A stretch of DNA of 64,000 bases, taken from Chrysoporthe austroafricana (lineage: Eukaryota > Ascomycota > Sordariomycetes > Diaporthales > Cryphonectriaceae). Each line of letters starts with the position of its first letter. The stretch's first letter is position 1. The translations under genes and the position numbers were made by a program. This document shows positions 11,546-23,033 of this stretch, one piece after another. The notes beneath the pieces are model-generated. The model was given only the letters and a program-made list of their open reading frames with translations. It was not told the DNA's origin and searched no databases. The stretch is taken from contig JYIP02000001.1 in assembly GCA_001051155.2 (NCBI GenBank), forward strand, positions 1,922,001-1,986,000, written 5' to 3'.

Positions 11546-12084
11546 ACAACCCCGGCGCGCGAGACCGGACGCCTGGTGGGAGATCAAAGCGGCAAGTGTC
11601 AGCCGTGGCCCCAGAGAAGAAGATCAGGCCCGGGTGCAGGAAGCTTTTTTGTGGGGACGGGTACTTTTGACATGGGGCGAGAGAGTTACACCACATAATG
11701 CAAACGCTAATAGCCAATAGCGAATGACGAATCATCCATCTCACTTTTGAATCAGCCCATCCGCGAATCCCCTCCCGTGCCGCCGAGCGCGCACCATGTG
11801 CATGCCTCGACGGCACCGGGCCCTTTCCCCATTCCACCTCGGCCTCTCTGGTTTCTTTCGCCATCTGCATCCCATTCCCACGTGCATTATCTGCCGTCAA
11901 CGCCCACCTATCACGTAATCGGCGTCCTCGCCACCGTGCCACGCTGCCAGCCATATACACCTGTGAGACATCTCTGCATTTGTGGGACCACGGCAATACC
12001 CATGCGAGACATGGCTGCGGACAACACTGCCGGTTTTATTGCGTTGGCACCGCACCCGTGTGGCCAGGCCAGGCCCTCGGCACA

Positions 12085-12115
12085 ATAATAATAATAGTAA
12101 TAATAATAATCATAA
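12085..12115. repeat. AAT-type trinucleotide microsatellite
   Basis: A run of AAT/AAT-AGT-AAT units, imperfect at two positions. Confidence 0.85.
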
Positions 12116-14523
12116 TTGCACCAAAATGTTGAACCAATCTGCGGTGCTGTTGTCGACAGAGACATTGCGCGCATGAAGCGAACCAAGCGCGAATGCTCGT
12201 GCGGTCCGATCCGAACGCAAGAGAGGCATGTAACATTCCTCGATGTCCGCAGATGCTAAAAGCCGACGCAACGACGCATCTGAGGAGGTAGAAGCCGACG
12301 GCCTGCCCTGCAGCAACTACCGAGCCGTCTGCCTACGGCGTAATTAATTAGCTTCGGAGCTGAAGCAGCCAGATATGAGCGGTCAGCTTGAGTATCCGGC
12401 TAGCAGGTGGAGGCGTCTCATTTTCAATCCATGAAAGTCCAAGCCTGCAAGAAATGTTTTTTTTTAGAAGGGGAGCTGCCGGGTTGGGGAAACGGAAGAA
12501 GGAACGCAGTCGTAAGGGTTATTAACCCTCGAAAGTGATTTGATGAAAAAAGCCTGCGCAACGTGCAGCTTCAACCGCATAATCCCAGACAAGAGATACA
12601 ACCAAAGAACAAGGTAGAAAAGAGGAGGAACGGAGGCGCACATCTTAACATTCAATCCTACCTCCTCTCCAAATTGAGATGCAACTATAATTTGTCTTTC
12701 ATATTACTATCTCTTCGCAGTTGCATTGGTTTGGATCTTCTTTTCTACCATCTTCCTTGACCGGTGCTAGTACGTTACGCCCAATGTCTTCGGCAGATGG
12801 ACGGGCACGGTGCCGCCCTCAAGTATTATCTAGCGTCCTCGACGAAGGGCCTACAATGCCTTATTTTGTGCACACGAAAGTAAAATGTTCGTGCCAGGAG
12901 CTCCTCGAAAAGAATTAATGGTGACAGATGATGAGCTTTTACGATCACTGGTTTAAATGCCCAAACATGGGTGAGTTTACAGATACAGTAATTGGGTGAT
13001 AACTCTGGCGGGATCCATGACATGACCAAGATGCAGTTCATGATTTTAGGCACATGGGTGCATTACAGAGATTTTCAGCAGTCTTAGCAGATATTCTTTG
13101 GAACTGGATCTGCTTCTATGATTGATAGAAACATGTTGGCCGCCTATTGCGATGAAGATATGCTTGAGATTGCCGCTCTGGAAAGTTCCTTGAGACGGCC
13201 GTTGTCTGTCCTAGTCTCCAAGGTTCTCTCAGCTGCAAGGAACTCGATTTCAGTCTTTTCTCTCGGATAAAGTCTCTCTGATCAGCCAGCAGAGGGAGGA
13301 ATAGCCTTCCGAGGCCGATGCGTGACGATGAACCGACGGGGTGATTCCGGCAAGTGCCAGACACCGCTGGCAGGCTATTGAAGATGCCACGAAGAATAGT
13401 ACAGACGGAATGCGCCGGGAGTCGTGGTCTTGGATCTGGCTCGTGCCTCAACATATGATAGCTCAAAAAAGCTGTTGGACCATGACGAGTGTCTGATAGG
13501 CGCCGACCAGCAGTTCTCGCGCCGGTCTCGGCACGAGATTGGACAGGACCACGGGAACGATCGCGAGCGAGCATCCCCTGTAGACGCTAGTGATGACTCT
13601 TTAAACTATCAACTAGGCCCTAATTCTGACGTTATGAGGATGATAAGAGCGGCTGGTGCCCGAAGGCATATGCAAAATACGCTGATCTGACGTCCAAAAC
13701 GACAGCTTATCAAGCTGCCGAAAGTTAGACCAATATCCTTCCATTCCATTCGTTGAATAAGACAGGCTGTTAATTAGAGCAAGGATTTAGTCCCGAGGGC
13801 ATATGACCTATGAAATCAGCAGTTGCCCCTGTACATGCTCAATAACTCTAGCACATTTTCAAAATTGGCTGTCTTCTACGACAATGTCAGCCATTCATAT
13901 GCTTTTGGCCGAGTTCGCAGTAAATAACAAGCTGAACAAGACTTCCAACTATTGAATGATCTTGTGCCCCTATGAACGCTATAGCACGCCATTGCGTCTC
14001 CACATCAGACCATCCCGAAGCATATCACCACACAGCCCGAGAGCCGGGGGGGGAGAGGTCGGTAATTGCTCCGAACTAGGTACCTCAAACTATACGATCT
14101 TGTAACAGTCAATGTAAATGCCACGGCCCCATGTCCCGGACACACGTCTTCAAGGTGAGGCTATAGTCTATAGGGGACTCACAATTGATGCAACCCGAAC
14201 CAGACTTTTTCACAACCGAATGGAGTTACGAGCATCGAAGAGCCTATCTCTTAGGATGGCCAATATTTGGCAGCGTATCTCCTCCATAATTTCTAATCTC
14301 ATCCTCTTTTGTAGAGGTCACTCTTATGCCTGAGTACTGCGATCCACCCTGAGGCCCAGACGTGGTTACCAGCTTCTTAGGTCTTGCTTTAAGACGCTGA
14401 TCATATACCATGGCTACACTCGTTCAGCTTGGTTTATTTGAATGAACCAGAACTAAAAATAAAGAATGATTCCCTCAACGCTATGATTATCCATTTACGA
14501 TCATCAACGTAAACAAGCTTCTA

Positions 14524-14648
14524 ATTCCACCCGGACTTGAACCCGCAACTTCGCTGTATCTTCAGAAAAGATAGCATAAAGACCGGACCGGGAGACGGGG
14601 CAGGGTTGGCCCAGATGACCACACCATTCAACCACGAGACTACTCGAA
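14524..14648 (-). other. tRNA-like sequence (degenerate tRNA or SINE-like relic)
   Basis: On the minus strand, GCGGGTTCAAGTCCGGG matches the T-arm/B-box consensus (GGTTCRANTCC). About 95 nt before it, TAGTCTCGTGGTTGAATGG resembles a D-arm/A-box. The acceptor ends do not pair and the T-stem has mismatches, so this is not a normal tRNA. It could be a RIP-damaged tRNA gene, a tRNA-derived SINE fragment, or chance. Confidence 0.22.
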
Positions 14649-15940
14649 TGGGTTTTCGAACTACTGTTTCGCTCTAGTAGGCTGTTCCTTGGTAACGGTC
14701 TAGAGCATTTACCGTCACGTATCTCCTCGCACACACTCACTGATTGAATCCGCTCGCTCAATAAGCAACATCTGTCCCTTGACGACGAACATATACTCGC
14801 CCAACAATATCCAAATTGTTACAAGTTCAAGATTTATTTCGTTACAGCTGATATGAAAATTCAAATGAGAAGCTGGTATCCACATTCTTTGACCAACGGT
14901 GAAAAATTCTGCCCCTGGTTAATTATGTGAAAGATGCGATCTGATATTCAGAGATAGCTGTTTGAGTAACATGCCAGTCAGATACCAGCGGAGCGTTAGC
15001 TCTTAATTCAACCATTCTCTAATAACGGTGGAACCTAGCTATTCAAGCCAGTTCGTCTCTATCGGCGCGTTGGCCATTGAAGGGCGTGGGCAGAAGTGAA
15101 GAAGCCGTTCATGAGATGCGCTTTCCAATAAGACACCCAGAAGTAACATTTTGCACCTCATAGGCCGTTCAATACCTAGGATAGAAGACCTGAAAATGAG
15201 GTTCTATTACTACATTTGCGTCAGACATTAAGACATCCCGTAGAATTTATCGATGAGTCGTTTCTTCAGATCAGTGATCTAAAAGTGTGCAAGCACTGTC
15301 ATAAGGATTATATTAGGCAAATCACTCTCTTTAAAAGGCTAAAATATCGGGATCCCCAATTTGTGAATGCTCATCTCAAAGAAGGATATGTTCGCAAAAT
15401 CAACCACTAATGTTCAGATTGCAGTCCGTCAGGAGCCTCGCATCGGCTAACGGCTTCTCCCAACGCAACTCGACTAGATCGTTCTCTTGTGCACTGGTCT
15501 ACATATAATGCTCTTGAATGGGTCTGATGTGCTACGGTATTTCGCTAGGTGATTCAGAGGATATTCCGAAGAACATATACTTCGACGCCCGCTCAGGCTC
15601 TGAAGCGTGAAGCAGGCTGACCAATCATCTTACACGGAGTCTCAGTGCCCCACTTTTCAAACAGCTATATCCTGCACTACGAGTTGGGCACATTGTAGAG
15701 TCACGTTGCGGCCTCAACATAATTCATTACGAAAATGAGAATCAAGCTATACGTAAACTATGTAAGAAGGAACAACGCCTTAGAGGTACCACGCCGCCTG
15801 CCCACTTCTGGGGTCATATCCTTGGACACAGCCTCGGCCCCTGCCCTCCTTACATCGGCGGAGACGTTTCAAGAATGTTCACAACAAAGTGATCAACCAG
15901 AAGCTGTCATTGTAAAATGATGAAATCGACAACCTCAAAC

Positions 15941-15959
15941 TATATATATATATATATAT
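15941..15959. repeat. (TA)n microsatellite
   Basis: Uninterrupted TA dinucleotides, about nine units. Confidence 0.95.
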
Positions 15960-17424
15960 TCAATATCTACAAGACTCAGTAATTATTCTAATTAATCACG
16001 GTACGAATAACATCTGCCAATTTTGTACGAGGACATCATCTCTATCCGTAGTAATGATGCCATTTCACAAAACCATGGTATTGCAGATGACGACCATCAA
16101 TCCATGTGGTGTGGAGGCCCGATCCAATTACCAGCTTTTTCCTCTTCGCGAAAGCTCCCTTGAATACTAATGAGAGGTGCATTCCAAACGCATTCTACGA
16201 ACACCAAATTGTTCATCGACTTCTACGGTTTAATTTAGCGGCCACACTCGAAATAAAACACTTATACTGGGATACAATACTATTTGACCCTTTTTGTTGC
16301 ATTGATGTGCTGGTCTGGCTCCTGTTCACGATCTACAGGGCCTTTGGAGGATTGCATGCTGCAGTTTTGAGACCTCCTCTGTTTCTTCCAAACTAAAGAA
16401 CCTAAAGTCGATGAAAAAAGAAGAAGAAGTGATTACTACAGTACATATGAATGATTTGTCTGATCCTGCTTCTTATTAAGAGCGGAAGCGATTTGATATT
16501 TAATCCGACATAATGCCGTTTGTACCCACGTAGGTGATGACCATTCGCACTTATGTACTAAGCGAAGTTACAATGGAAGAGGGAAGCCAAAAGGTTACCC
16601 AGAAGATTAGAAGCAGTACAGATTGAATTGATGCCTCTCCCTCTTAAAATTTCTGCATGACTCTAGGTTTGCCAGATATAGAACGGGGACAGCTTCTCCA
16701 ACTTACAGCATGAGGTTGAATTGCTCAAGAAGCAGTTGTATGATGAACATCTCAATTGAACAAGGGCAGCGGAGCCTCGAGCAGCTTAGACGAGAGACGA
16801 GAATTCAAAAATTGGTTGCAACACTTAATTAGGTATTGCATTGATTTATTTCAACTAATTTCTCAAATACAGAGATCCCTTTCTCGTCGGGAGTACAGCA
16901 TACTAAAAGTAGACTGAATGTTTGAGCGTGTTCAAATTGTGTCATGTCTTTTCAGCCCAACCTAGAATTCGTTCTTGCTAGATGCTAGATCCGCCGATAC
17001 TCCGAAAATTACGCATAGTGTTTGCTATCCAAGATGCCGTGGAACGTAGCCGTTTTGCACTAGACGGCGAGGACCAGCACCATTGCCACCTCTCTTCCCC
17101 ACATCTTAGCACAACTGGTGACTGCGGGGTTGCTTCCAGCCCAAGATTCCAGCTTCCTCCTCCAAAACAAGATATTACATAACAGGCTGTGGGATCTGCT
17201 ATATTTGTAGATGTTCGTAGGAGCTCGTGAGAACTGTGGGAATGTCAAATGCAACTCCCCCACCTAGGCAGCGGTTAGTGACCGGTGGCGGTTTGACTCC
17301 TTCGACACGTACAATCGCATCCACGTTCAAATAAGACAACAACTCGAATTCGTAAAACATTTCTCCCTTCAAAATCAATTTTCTCTCTTGAAGCTCTGTC
17401 CTACGCAGGGAGGTGGCACTCATC

Positions 17425-19208
17425 ATGGCAATTGAAAGAGCCGACGTGGAAGTGAAAGGCACACACAATTCTCTGGATGAGGGGAAGCCAGCACCTGTGA
17501 CCTGGGATACCGAGGCCGAGAAAAAGCTGAGATGGAAGTGTGATCGTCATGTACTTCCATGCATCACGCTTCTATTCTTCCTGTCGTTTCTTGACAGAAC
17601 AAATATCGGTAAGCCGTCTCTAGATGGGCCACAAGACTAAGGGGCTGAAGCTGGGCTACTGCCAAGGTAATGCGAAGATCCAGGGCATGGTCGAGGACCT
17701 TCATATGACAGGTCACGACTACAATATCGCGCTCTTCGTATTCTTCATTCCATACATCCTTTTCGAAGTCCCAAGCAACCTCATAATTAAAAGAATCGCG
17801 CCTTCAACATGGCTGAGTATAATCATGGTCCTCTGGGGTAAGTGTTACCCGTGTTGAAAGTACAGGGAACTGTCTTCTTCGATGAAAGCGACTGACTGGA
17901 GGTGACCCTATAGGGATTGCTACTATCGGCCAAGGACTAGTCAATAACGTTGGAGGGCTTATCGCTTGTCGATTCCTGCTCGGTCTGTTTGAGGCTGGCG
18001 TATTTCCCGGTGAGTTAATGACCCTCACTTGCAGCAAATGCGCACGAAGACCGATATCGTGTTGCTAATCTTATGAAGGCTGCGTCTACTTGATCAGTAT
18101 GTATTATACGCGATTCGAATTGCAATGGCGGCTGTCTCTGTTCTTCTCTGCAAGCATCCTTGCTGGTGCTGTGTCCGGGCTTCTGGCGTATGCCATTGCG
18201 AATATGAGAGGAGTAGGCGGGTATAATGCTTGGAGATGGCAAGAGACCCAGATCTGTTAAGTCGTCCCTCAAATACTGACAAATCGATTCTAGGATCTTC
18301 ATTATAGAAGGATTGGTCACCGTATTAGTTGGTGCTCTGTCAAAGCTCTTCACAGTAGACTGGCCGGAAACCGCGAAATTCCTGAGCGAAGAGGAGCGGA
18401 AGATACTTTTGGCCCGACTTGCAGAGGATCATGGCGAGGCCAGGATGAACCACCTCAACAAACGAGCGGCTAGGCGAATATTCAGCGACTGGAAGATCTA
18501 TTGTGGTATACTCATGTACTTGGGCATCGTGAACACAGGCTACTCCGGATCCGTAAGAATTGCCCGATCCTCGTTTGGAATCTTGCAGTTCTCGCCAAAC
18601 GCTGCTGACTTTCAAAGTTTTTCATTCCCACGATCATCCAGCAACTAGGCTACCAAGCCCAAGAAGCGCAGGCTCTAAGCGTTCCGATATTCGTCGTTGC
18701 CGCAATCCTCTGTATCAGCACCGCGTATCTGACGGACAGGCTACGCCACAGATATGCATTTACGATGGCGGGCGTTCTCGTTGCCACTGTCGGCTACGTG
18801 CTCCTGCTTTGCCAACAACGGATTTCTGTCGGGGCCCGGTACTTCGCCCTGTTCCTCGTCGTCAGTGGTGGATATATGACGCAGCCAGTGACTCTAGTGT
18901 GGCTTTCGAACAACATCAGCGGCCACTACAAGCGCGCCATTTCATCCGCGATGCAGGTTGGCTTTGGAAATTGTGGTGGGATCGTGGCTAGCAACATCTT
19001 CTTGCAGGCCGAGCAGCCGTTGTATCGAACTGGATACGGGACCAGCCTGGCATTGGTCTGGTTGTGCGGTATTGCCTGCACAGCGATGTTCTTTGGGGCG
19101 ATGCATGAAAACAAGAAGAGATATCGCGGGGACAGGGACTGGAGGCTGGAAGAGCCTGATGTCGACAACATGGGCGACGATCATCCGTCTTGGAGATTCT
19201 CAACTTGA
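17425..19208 (+). CDS. Major facilitator transporter, allantoate permease (Dal5)/ACS family
   Basis: Exons 17425-17608, 17667-17837, 17914-18009, 18079-18238, 18294-18552 and 18618-19208; 486 aa with about 12 hydrophobic helices. The N-terminal cytosolic tail leads into LFFLSFLDRTNIG, the first-helix signature of fungal anion:cation symporters. Further family signatures are FEVPSNLIIKR, FLLGLFEAGVFPG, WRWIFIIEG and the late GHYKRAISSAMQ loop. These carriers import nicotinate, allantoate, pantothenate, biotin precursors, dipeptides or similar organic anions at the plasma membrane; the substrate cannot be told from sequence. Intron 4 (18239-18293) begins GC (ATG|GCAAGA) and has a CTGAC branch site; no GT donor gives the conserved WRW-IF junction. 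The ATG at 17425 precedes a normal-length tail. Confidence 0.88.
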
Positions 19209-20018
19209 GAAAGTGCGCAAATGTGTTCGCACGTTGTCGTACAGATCCGGGACGGGTTTGGTGTGAAGCATCAGCAGAATCCAACTGTCAGTTGCTGATA
19301 TGATGAATTAGGCTACTCTGGTCCGGCTCCACACCGGGAACACCATCGTACGATCGCTCTGAGGGCGCAGAAAATCGTACTAGACAATGCATACTCGGAG
19401 AGCTTTGAGAAGCACCACTGTGGCTTGTACTCAACAAGACGTAGCGAGCGGTGGATATAGATATTCATATCGCTTCTCCAAGCATTCGCAACAGTACGGC
19501 TTTTAACTTACAAGACGCAAAAACGAACAGGCTGAGAGAGTGAGACAGACCGCCCAATGTGCATACGCGTGATGGTCATATTCACGCGTTCGTCAGAGCC
19601 TAAGATCGTAGATAATTCGGGCAGCACAGTATAGGCGCTGCAGCTCCAAAGACGCCCCTCCCTGCAAGGAGAAATGTCGGGATGATGCATTGGCTCCATC
19701 ATAGTTGGCAAGCTTATCTCGCCGCCCCGTCTATCTCCCCCTCGTTTCCATGACACGGGTTCCCCAGCCTCTAGCGGCAGAGGCCCTATCTCGGAGAACG
19801 GCCTCGTGTGATTTGGCGACAACTTATCTTTAGACCAGCCAGTCCAAGCCTACGAGGCACAGTCTGGAGCTACTGCCGATTCCAGGTGCAGATACTCGTT
19901 GCGATTACGGCCTCGCAGCCACATAAGAACAACGAGGTCGCCTAAGACCACGAATATCCAGTTCTGGTGCCTCTGCGTTGCCCCTTCGCAGTCGATACCC
20001 AACTTGTTGATAGGCAAG
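19209..20018. other. Intergenic spacer
   Basis: Region between two co-oriented genes; it contains the promoter of the downstream HDOD-like gene. No further coding or RNA feature is seen. Confidence 0.5.
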
Positions 20019-21212
20019 ATGGCTTCGAAGTTTGCTCTCTATGCTCTTTTCTTCATTGTCGCCATAGTCTCTCTTGTGGCTGCACGCTTCTTCCCGAAGT
20101 CTCGGAAAGGCCAGGCGGAATCAGGAACACGCACCCCCGAGAAAACCCCAGGACGGATTCCAGGTCAATGGACCCCCAGCAGCTTCCGTACCCCCAGACC
20201 TGCTCCTTACCCAGACTGGTCTATCGAGACCACCAAGCCGCTCCCCTATAGGGCCTTCCGCTATGGGCCCAAGTACAACGTCACCATGGGCCTGCGGTCC
20301 GTGCAGTTCGAGGACTGGATCCAGCTAGACAACCACTACCCGCGCTTCCACGCCGACAAGGCTAGGCGCATCGCCGAGCGTGTGGAGAAGTGCTGCCGCA
20401 CCGCGCTCGAGGCGTACCCTGCGGCCATAGAGCTGCTCGAGGAGCTGACCGAGTACCTGACGGCGCGGTACCCTTCGCTGTACAGGCGGACGGACGTGGG
20501 CCTGGACAACCTGTGGTCGGGCGAGAAGTTCAACATCGTGGAGCGGCCCTTGAAGGAGGACCCTATCGTCATGTGTGCTAGATTGGTACAGGATGACCTC
20601 GCGCTGATGTTCGAGAAGCCTGACGGGCAGTACTATCTGCTCTCGGGGGCGATCCTGCTCGCGGGGTTCTGGAGGCTCGAGGACAAAGTGGGCATGCCGT
20701 TGTCCGAGATTCACACGTCCGGCGACGTGCCTCAGTATAAGGAGAAGCTCGAGCGGGGTATGATGAGCTTCTTCAAGAGGCTGAAGTGCGAGGACCTGTA
20801 TGCGCGCAACAACTACTTCATCCAGGTCGATGACGACCTGGCGTGGAGCTGGAGCATCGGCTCTGAAGATTCTCCGGATATCAGCTGGAACACGGCGGAG
20901 AAGAATCGGGCGGTCGAGCACCACTTCTTCAGGTCAGAAAGACAAACGCTGAGAAGACTCCCGAAGACTGGCGCTGTTGTGTTTACTATTCGGACGTACT
21001 TTCATCCCATCACGGAGATCGCTCAAGAAGACTATGTCCCGGGCAGGCTAGCCAGCGCTGTGAGAAGTTGGGGGTCAGATGTGCGGAAATACAAGGGGGC
21101 CGATAAGTATGGCGAGGTGTTAGTGGAGTATTTGGATAAGGAACACCAAAAGCAACTCGATCGTGGCTTAGACATGTCGAAGGAGGAGGACGTCAGGCAG
21201 TATCCATGGTGA
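20019..21212 (+). CDS. Heme-dependent oxidative N-demethylase-like protein (DUF3445 family), membrane-anchored
   Basis: Single exon, 397 aa, starting at ATG 20019 (AAG before ATG). An in-frame ATG-less extension upstream is unlikely to be used. Residues about 5-24 form a hydrophobic N-terminal anchor (KFALYALFFIVAIVSLVAA), then a Pro/Thr-rich stretch. The globular domain starts near residue 95 (MGLRSVQFEDWIQLD) and includes LLSGAILLAGFWRLEDKVG, then a FIQVDDDLAWSW segment, and a C-terminal TIRTYFHPI and VLVEYLDKEHQKQ. These match the family called heme-dependent oxidative N-demethylase alpha-subunit-like (formerly DUF3445). The bacterial relative takes part in dimethylamine oxidation; the fungal substrate is unknown. 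The gene converges on the GH79 gene, 190 bases apart. Confidence 0.8.
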   Translation: MASKFALYALFFIVAIVSLVAARFFPKSRKGQAESGTRTPEKTPGRIPGQWTPSSFRTPRPAPYPDWSIETTKPLPYRAFRYGPKYNVTMGLRSVQFEDWIQLDNHYPRFHADKARRIAERVEKCCRTALEAYPAAIELLEELTEYLTARYPSLYRRTDVGLDNLWSGEKFNIVERPLKEDPIVMCARLVQDDLALMFEKPDGQYYLLSGAILLAGFWRLEDKVGMPLSEIHTSGDVPQYKEKLERGMMSFFKRLKCEDLYARNNYFIQVDDDLAWSWSIGSEDSPDISWNTAEKNRAVEHHFFRSERQTLRRLPKTGAVVFTIRTYFHPITEIAQEDYVPGRLASAVRSWGSDVRKYKGADKYGEVLVEYLDKEHQKQLDRGLDMSKEEDVRQYPW

Positions 21213-21402
21213 GGCCAGAAAGATATAGTTGCATGTTAGCCCGGTAGAGGCGGAAGTGAGAGCTGGAGATGAATTAGGGGTGTTTTGTTCATACCAAAAC
21301 GAACTACGTATATGCAAGAACAGTATCAGAATGCAACGCCAGACTATGCTGAGAACGAACCGTATCACGCATGCCGTCTTCAGCTCAGGACGCTTAAGCG
21401 TC

Positions 21403-23033
21403 TCAGCTGGTCAGGTGCACCAGAACGGCTGAGCTCTGGTAGACCGTAACAGACACCGATCCATCCACGACATCTAGAGTTTGGGAATCATTCCTCACGC
21501 CCTTAACCTCCAGTCCAGAGCTCTCGTATGTCCACTGACTGCCAGCATATGTGATGGTGTCCGCACTACCACCGGCACCAAGAGGACTGCTCAATAGATC
21601 GACAGTAACGCTTGTGAAGGTATCCGGAACACTAATGCTAATGGTCTGGCTGGCCCTTGCGGACGTAGAGCTCGAGCTGTTCCAGTAATTCAGGTTGACG
21701 ATCGCGAGTCTCTTCGGGGCTCCGTCCTCGTACGCAGCGTACGCGGCCCAATTACCGGTCGACTCGTCCGAAACGTCGAGTTGAGCAACCTGGGCACTGC
21801 CACTGTTGCCAACGAAGTCCGTCACGAATGGCTGTGCGTAGTAGTTTGCAAACACCTGCGGCTCGCTGTCTCCGGACGCTTGTGGAAGCCATAGGTCGAA
21901 ACCACTGTGCATGATCTGCTGGAAGTTGAAGCGATCCACACCAATACTCAGTGCATAGAGCTGGAAGTCAACCTGCCAGAGGGCGGAACCGAGCACAGCT
22001 TGGTAGGCGTAGTCGTGGGTCGGATTCAGCGAGTTGCCAATCTCGGACAAGACGTAAGCGATGTCCGGCTTGTTCTCCTTCAACCAGTCGATGGCGGGCT
22101 TGAAAAGGTCGAGATGGTGAGTGATGGAGCTATGCGTCATCAAACCACTAGCCAGGGTAGACGCGGAACCACCATCGGTCTGATAATAGTGGTGAGCCAC
22201 CGTCTTGACGATATTGTCATCATCGATTCCCAGGCCGAAGCCCGTCGGGACATCCAAGACCCACGCATCTGAATCGTCGAAATGGGCACTTGTATCAAAA
22301 GCCTGAAAGAATGGCTCGGAAGTGATGTTCACAGCATCCGCAATGGCTGCTGCATACTTGGTGAAGTTGCCAACATAGGTCTCGTTCGTCAGCGCCGCTT
22401 GATAGGTTGGTGGGCCAAGGTCCGTCGCTGGGTAGAGATCTGCTTCGTTTCCTGGCTCGAATGAGTGGATCATGTCGATGCCGATTTCCTCCACCACTGT
22501 CGTCGCCCACAAGATTGTCTCGTCGACGTCTGTGATTGCCATAGGAGTTTGGATGATGTACTGTGCGTTGGGGAAGTTCTTGCACAGTTCCCAGTACGAA
22601 GGCCCTATAGTTGTTCCCCCTATGTCCTGATAGTTGTAGACCTCAGCACGCGGCAACGCCGGCTCGGTCTGATTTGCGATATAATACGCATAGTCGGCCC
22701 TGTCGATAGGTCAACGTGAAAGTTCATATAGCCAGGGCACGGAAGGGAGACTCACGAGGTACCGCCCAACCTGATCAAGGGCTTTCCCCCGGTACGGTTG
22801 GTGATGGCGGCGATGAGGTTTATGGAGAATTCATTTGGATTGCCGTCAGCGTCTTGAGCGTAGTTCCACAGCGAGGCTTGCTCGAACGCAAACCCAGCAA
22901 AGTCGGGGTCGACGACGCCAGAGGCATTCGAAGGTACGCTCGAGGGAACGGAGACATAGGGTTGTGCGGCCGTGCAGGCCGTCAACCACGCAAGGACCTG
23001 CTGTAGGTATCGGGGGACTTTGGTTGACGCCAT
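21403..23033 (-). CDS. Secreted GH79 beta-glucuronidase
   Basis: Exons (minus strand) 22756-23033 and 21403-22699; 524 aa. The intron 22700-22755 (GTGAGT...CGACAG) splits a Ser codon. The start is the ATG at 23033, which gives a signal peptide (MASTKVPRYLQQVLAWLTAC, then TAAQPYV); upstream in-frame starts would bury it. The TIM-barrel part has RLGGTSADYAYY, SFEPGNEADLY with presumed acid/base Glu178 and YVLSEIGNSLN with presumed nucleophile Glu312. The beta-sandwich C-terminal domain (from about residue 400) matches the GH79 C-terminal domain. Characterised fungal relatives remove beta-glucuronic or 4-O-methyl-glucuronic acid from arabinogalactan-protein side chains. Extracellular location is inferred from the signal peptide and several N-glycosylation sequons. 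Confidence 0.9.

Larger units (their letters stand above)
10053..12400. other. Gene-poor spacer with simple repeats and a poly-C tract
   Basis: The first few hundred bases should be the promoter and 5' UTR of the caspase/zinc-finger gene. Further on there is a TA/CA microsatellite (about 10730-10780), a GCCTGT/GGTGCCTC short tandem run (10801-10855), a poly-C tract (about 11505-11545) and an AAT-type run (about 12085-12115). Long frames on the minus strand (11229-11996) arise from the low-complexity tracts and are not taken as genes. Confidence 0.45.
12401..17424. other. AT-rich gene desert of about 5 kb
   Basis: I find no convincing gene. Composition is visibly more AT-rich than the flanking genes, and frames are short and broken, as in RIP-affected or decayed repeat DNA. 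One short plus-strand frame (15228-15410) has a CKHC pair and a protein-like composition and could be a relic. An (AT)n run is at 15941-15959. A tRNA-like B box is listed separately. Confidence 0.45.

Noticed and set aside
11229..11996. 255-codon minus-strand frame with poly-Gly and Trp-rich parts
   Set aside because: Produced by the poly-C/CCACCA tracts; low complexity with no domain.
20325..20924. 199-codon minus-strand frame in the HDOD-like gene
   Set aside because: Shadow of the coding sequence; codon-phase mirror with no signature.
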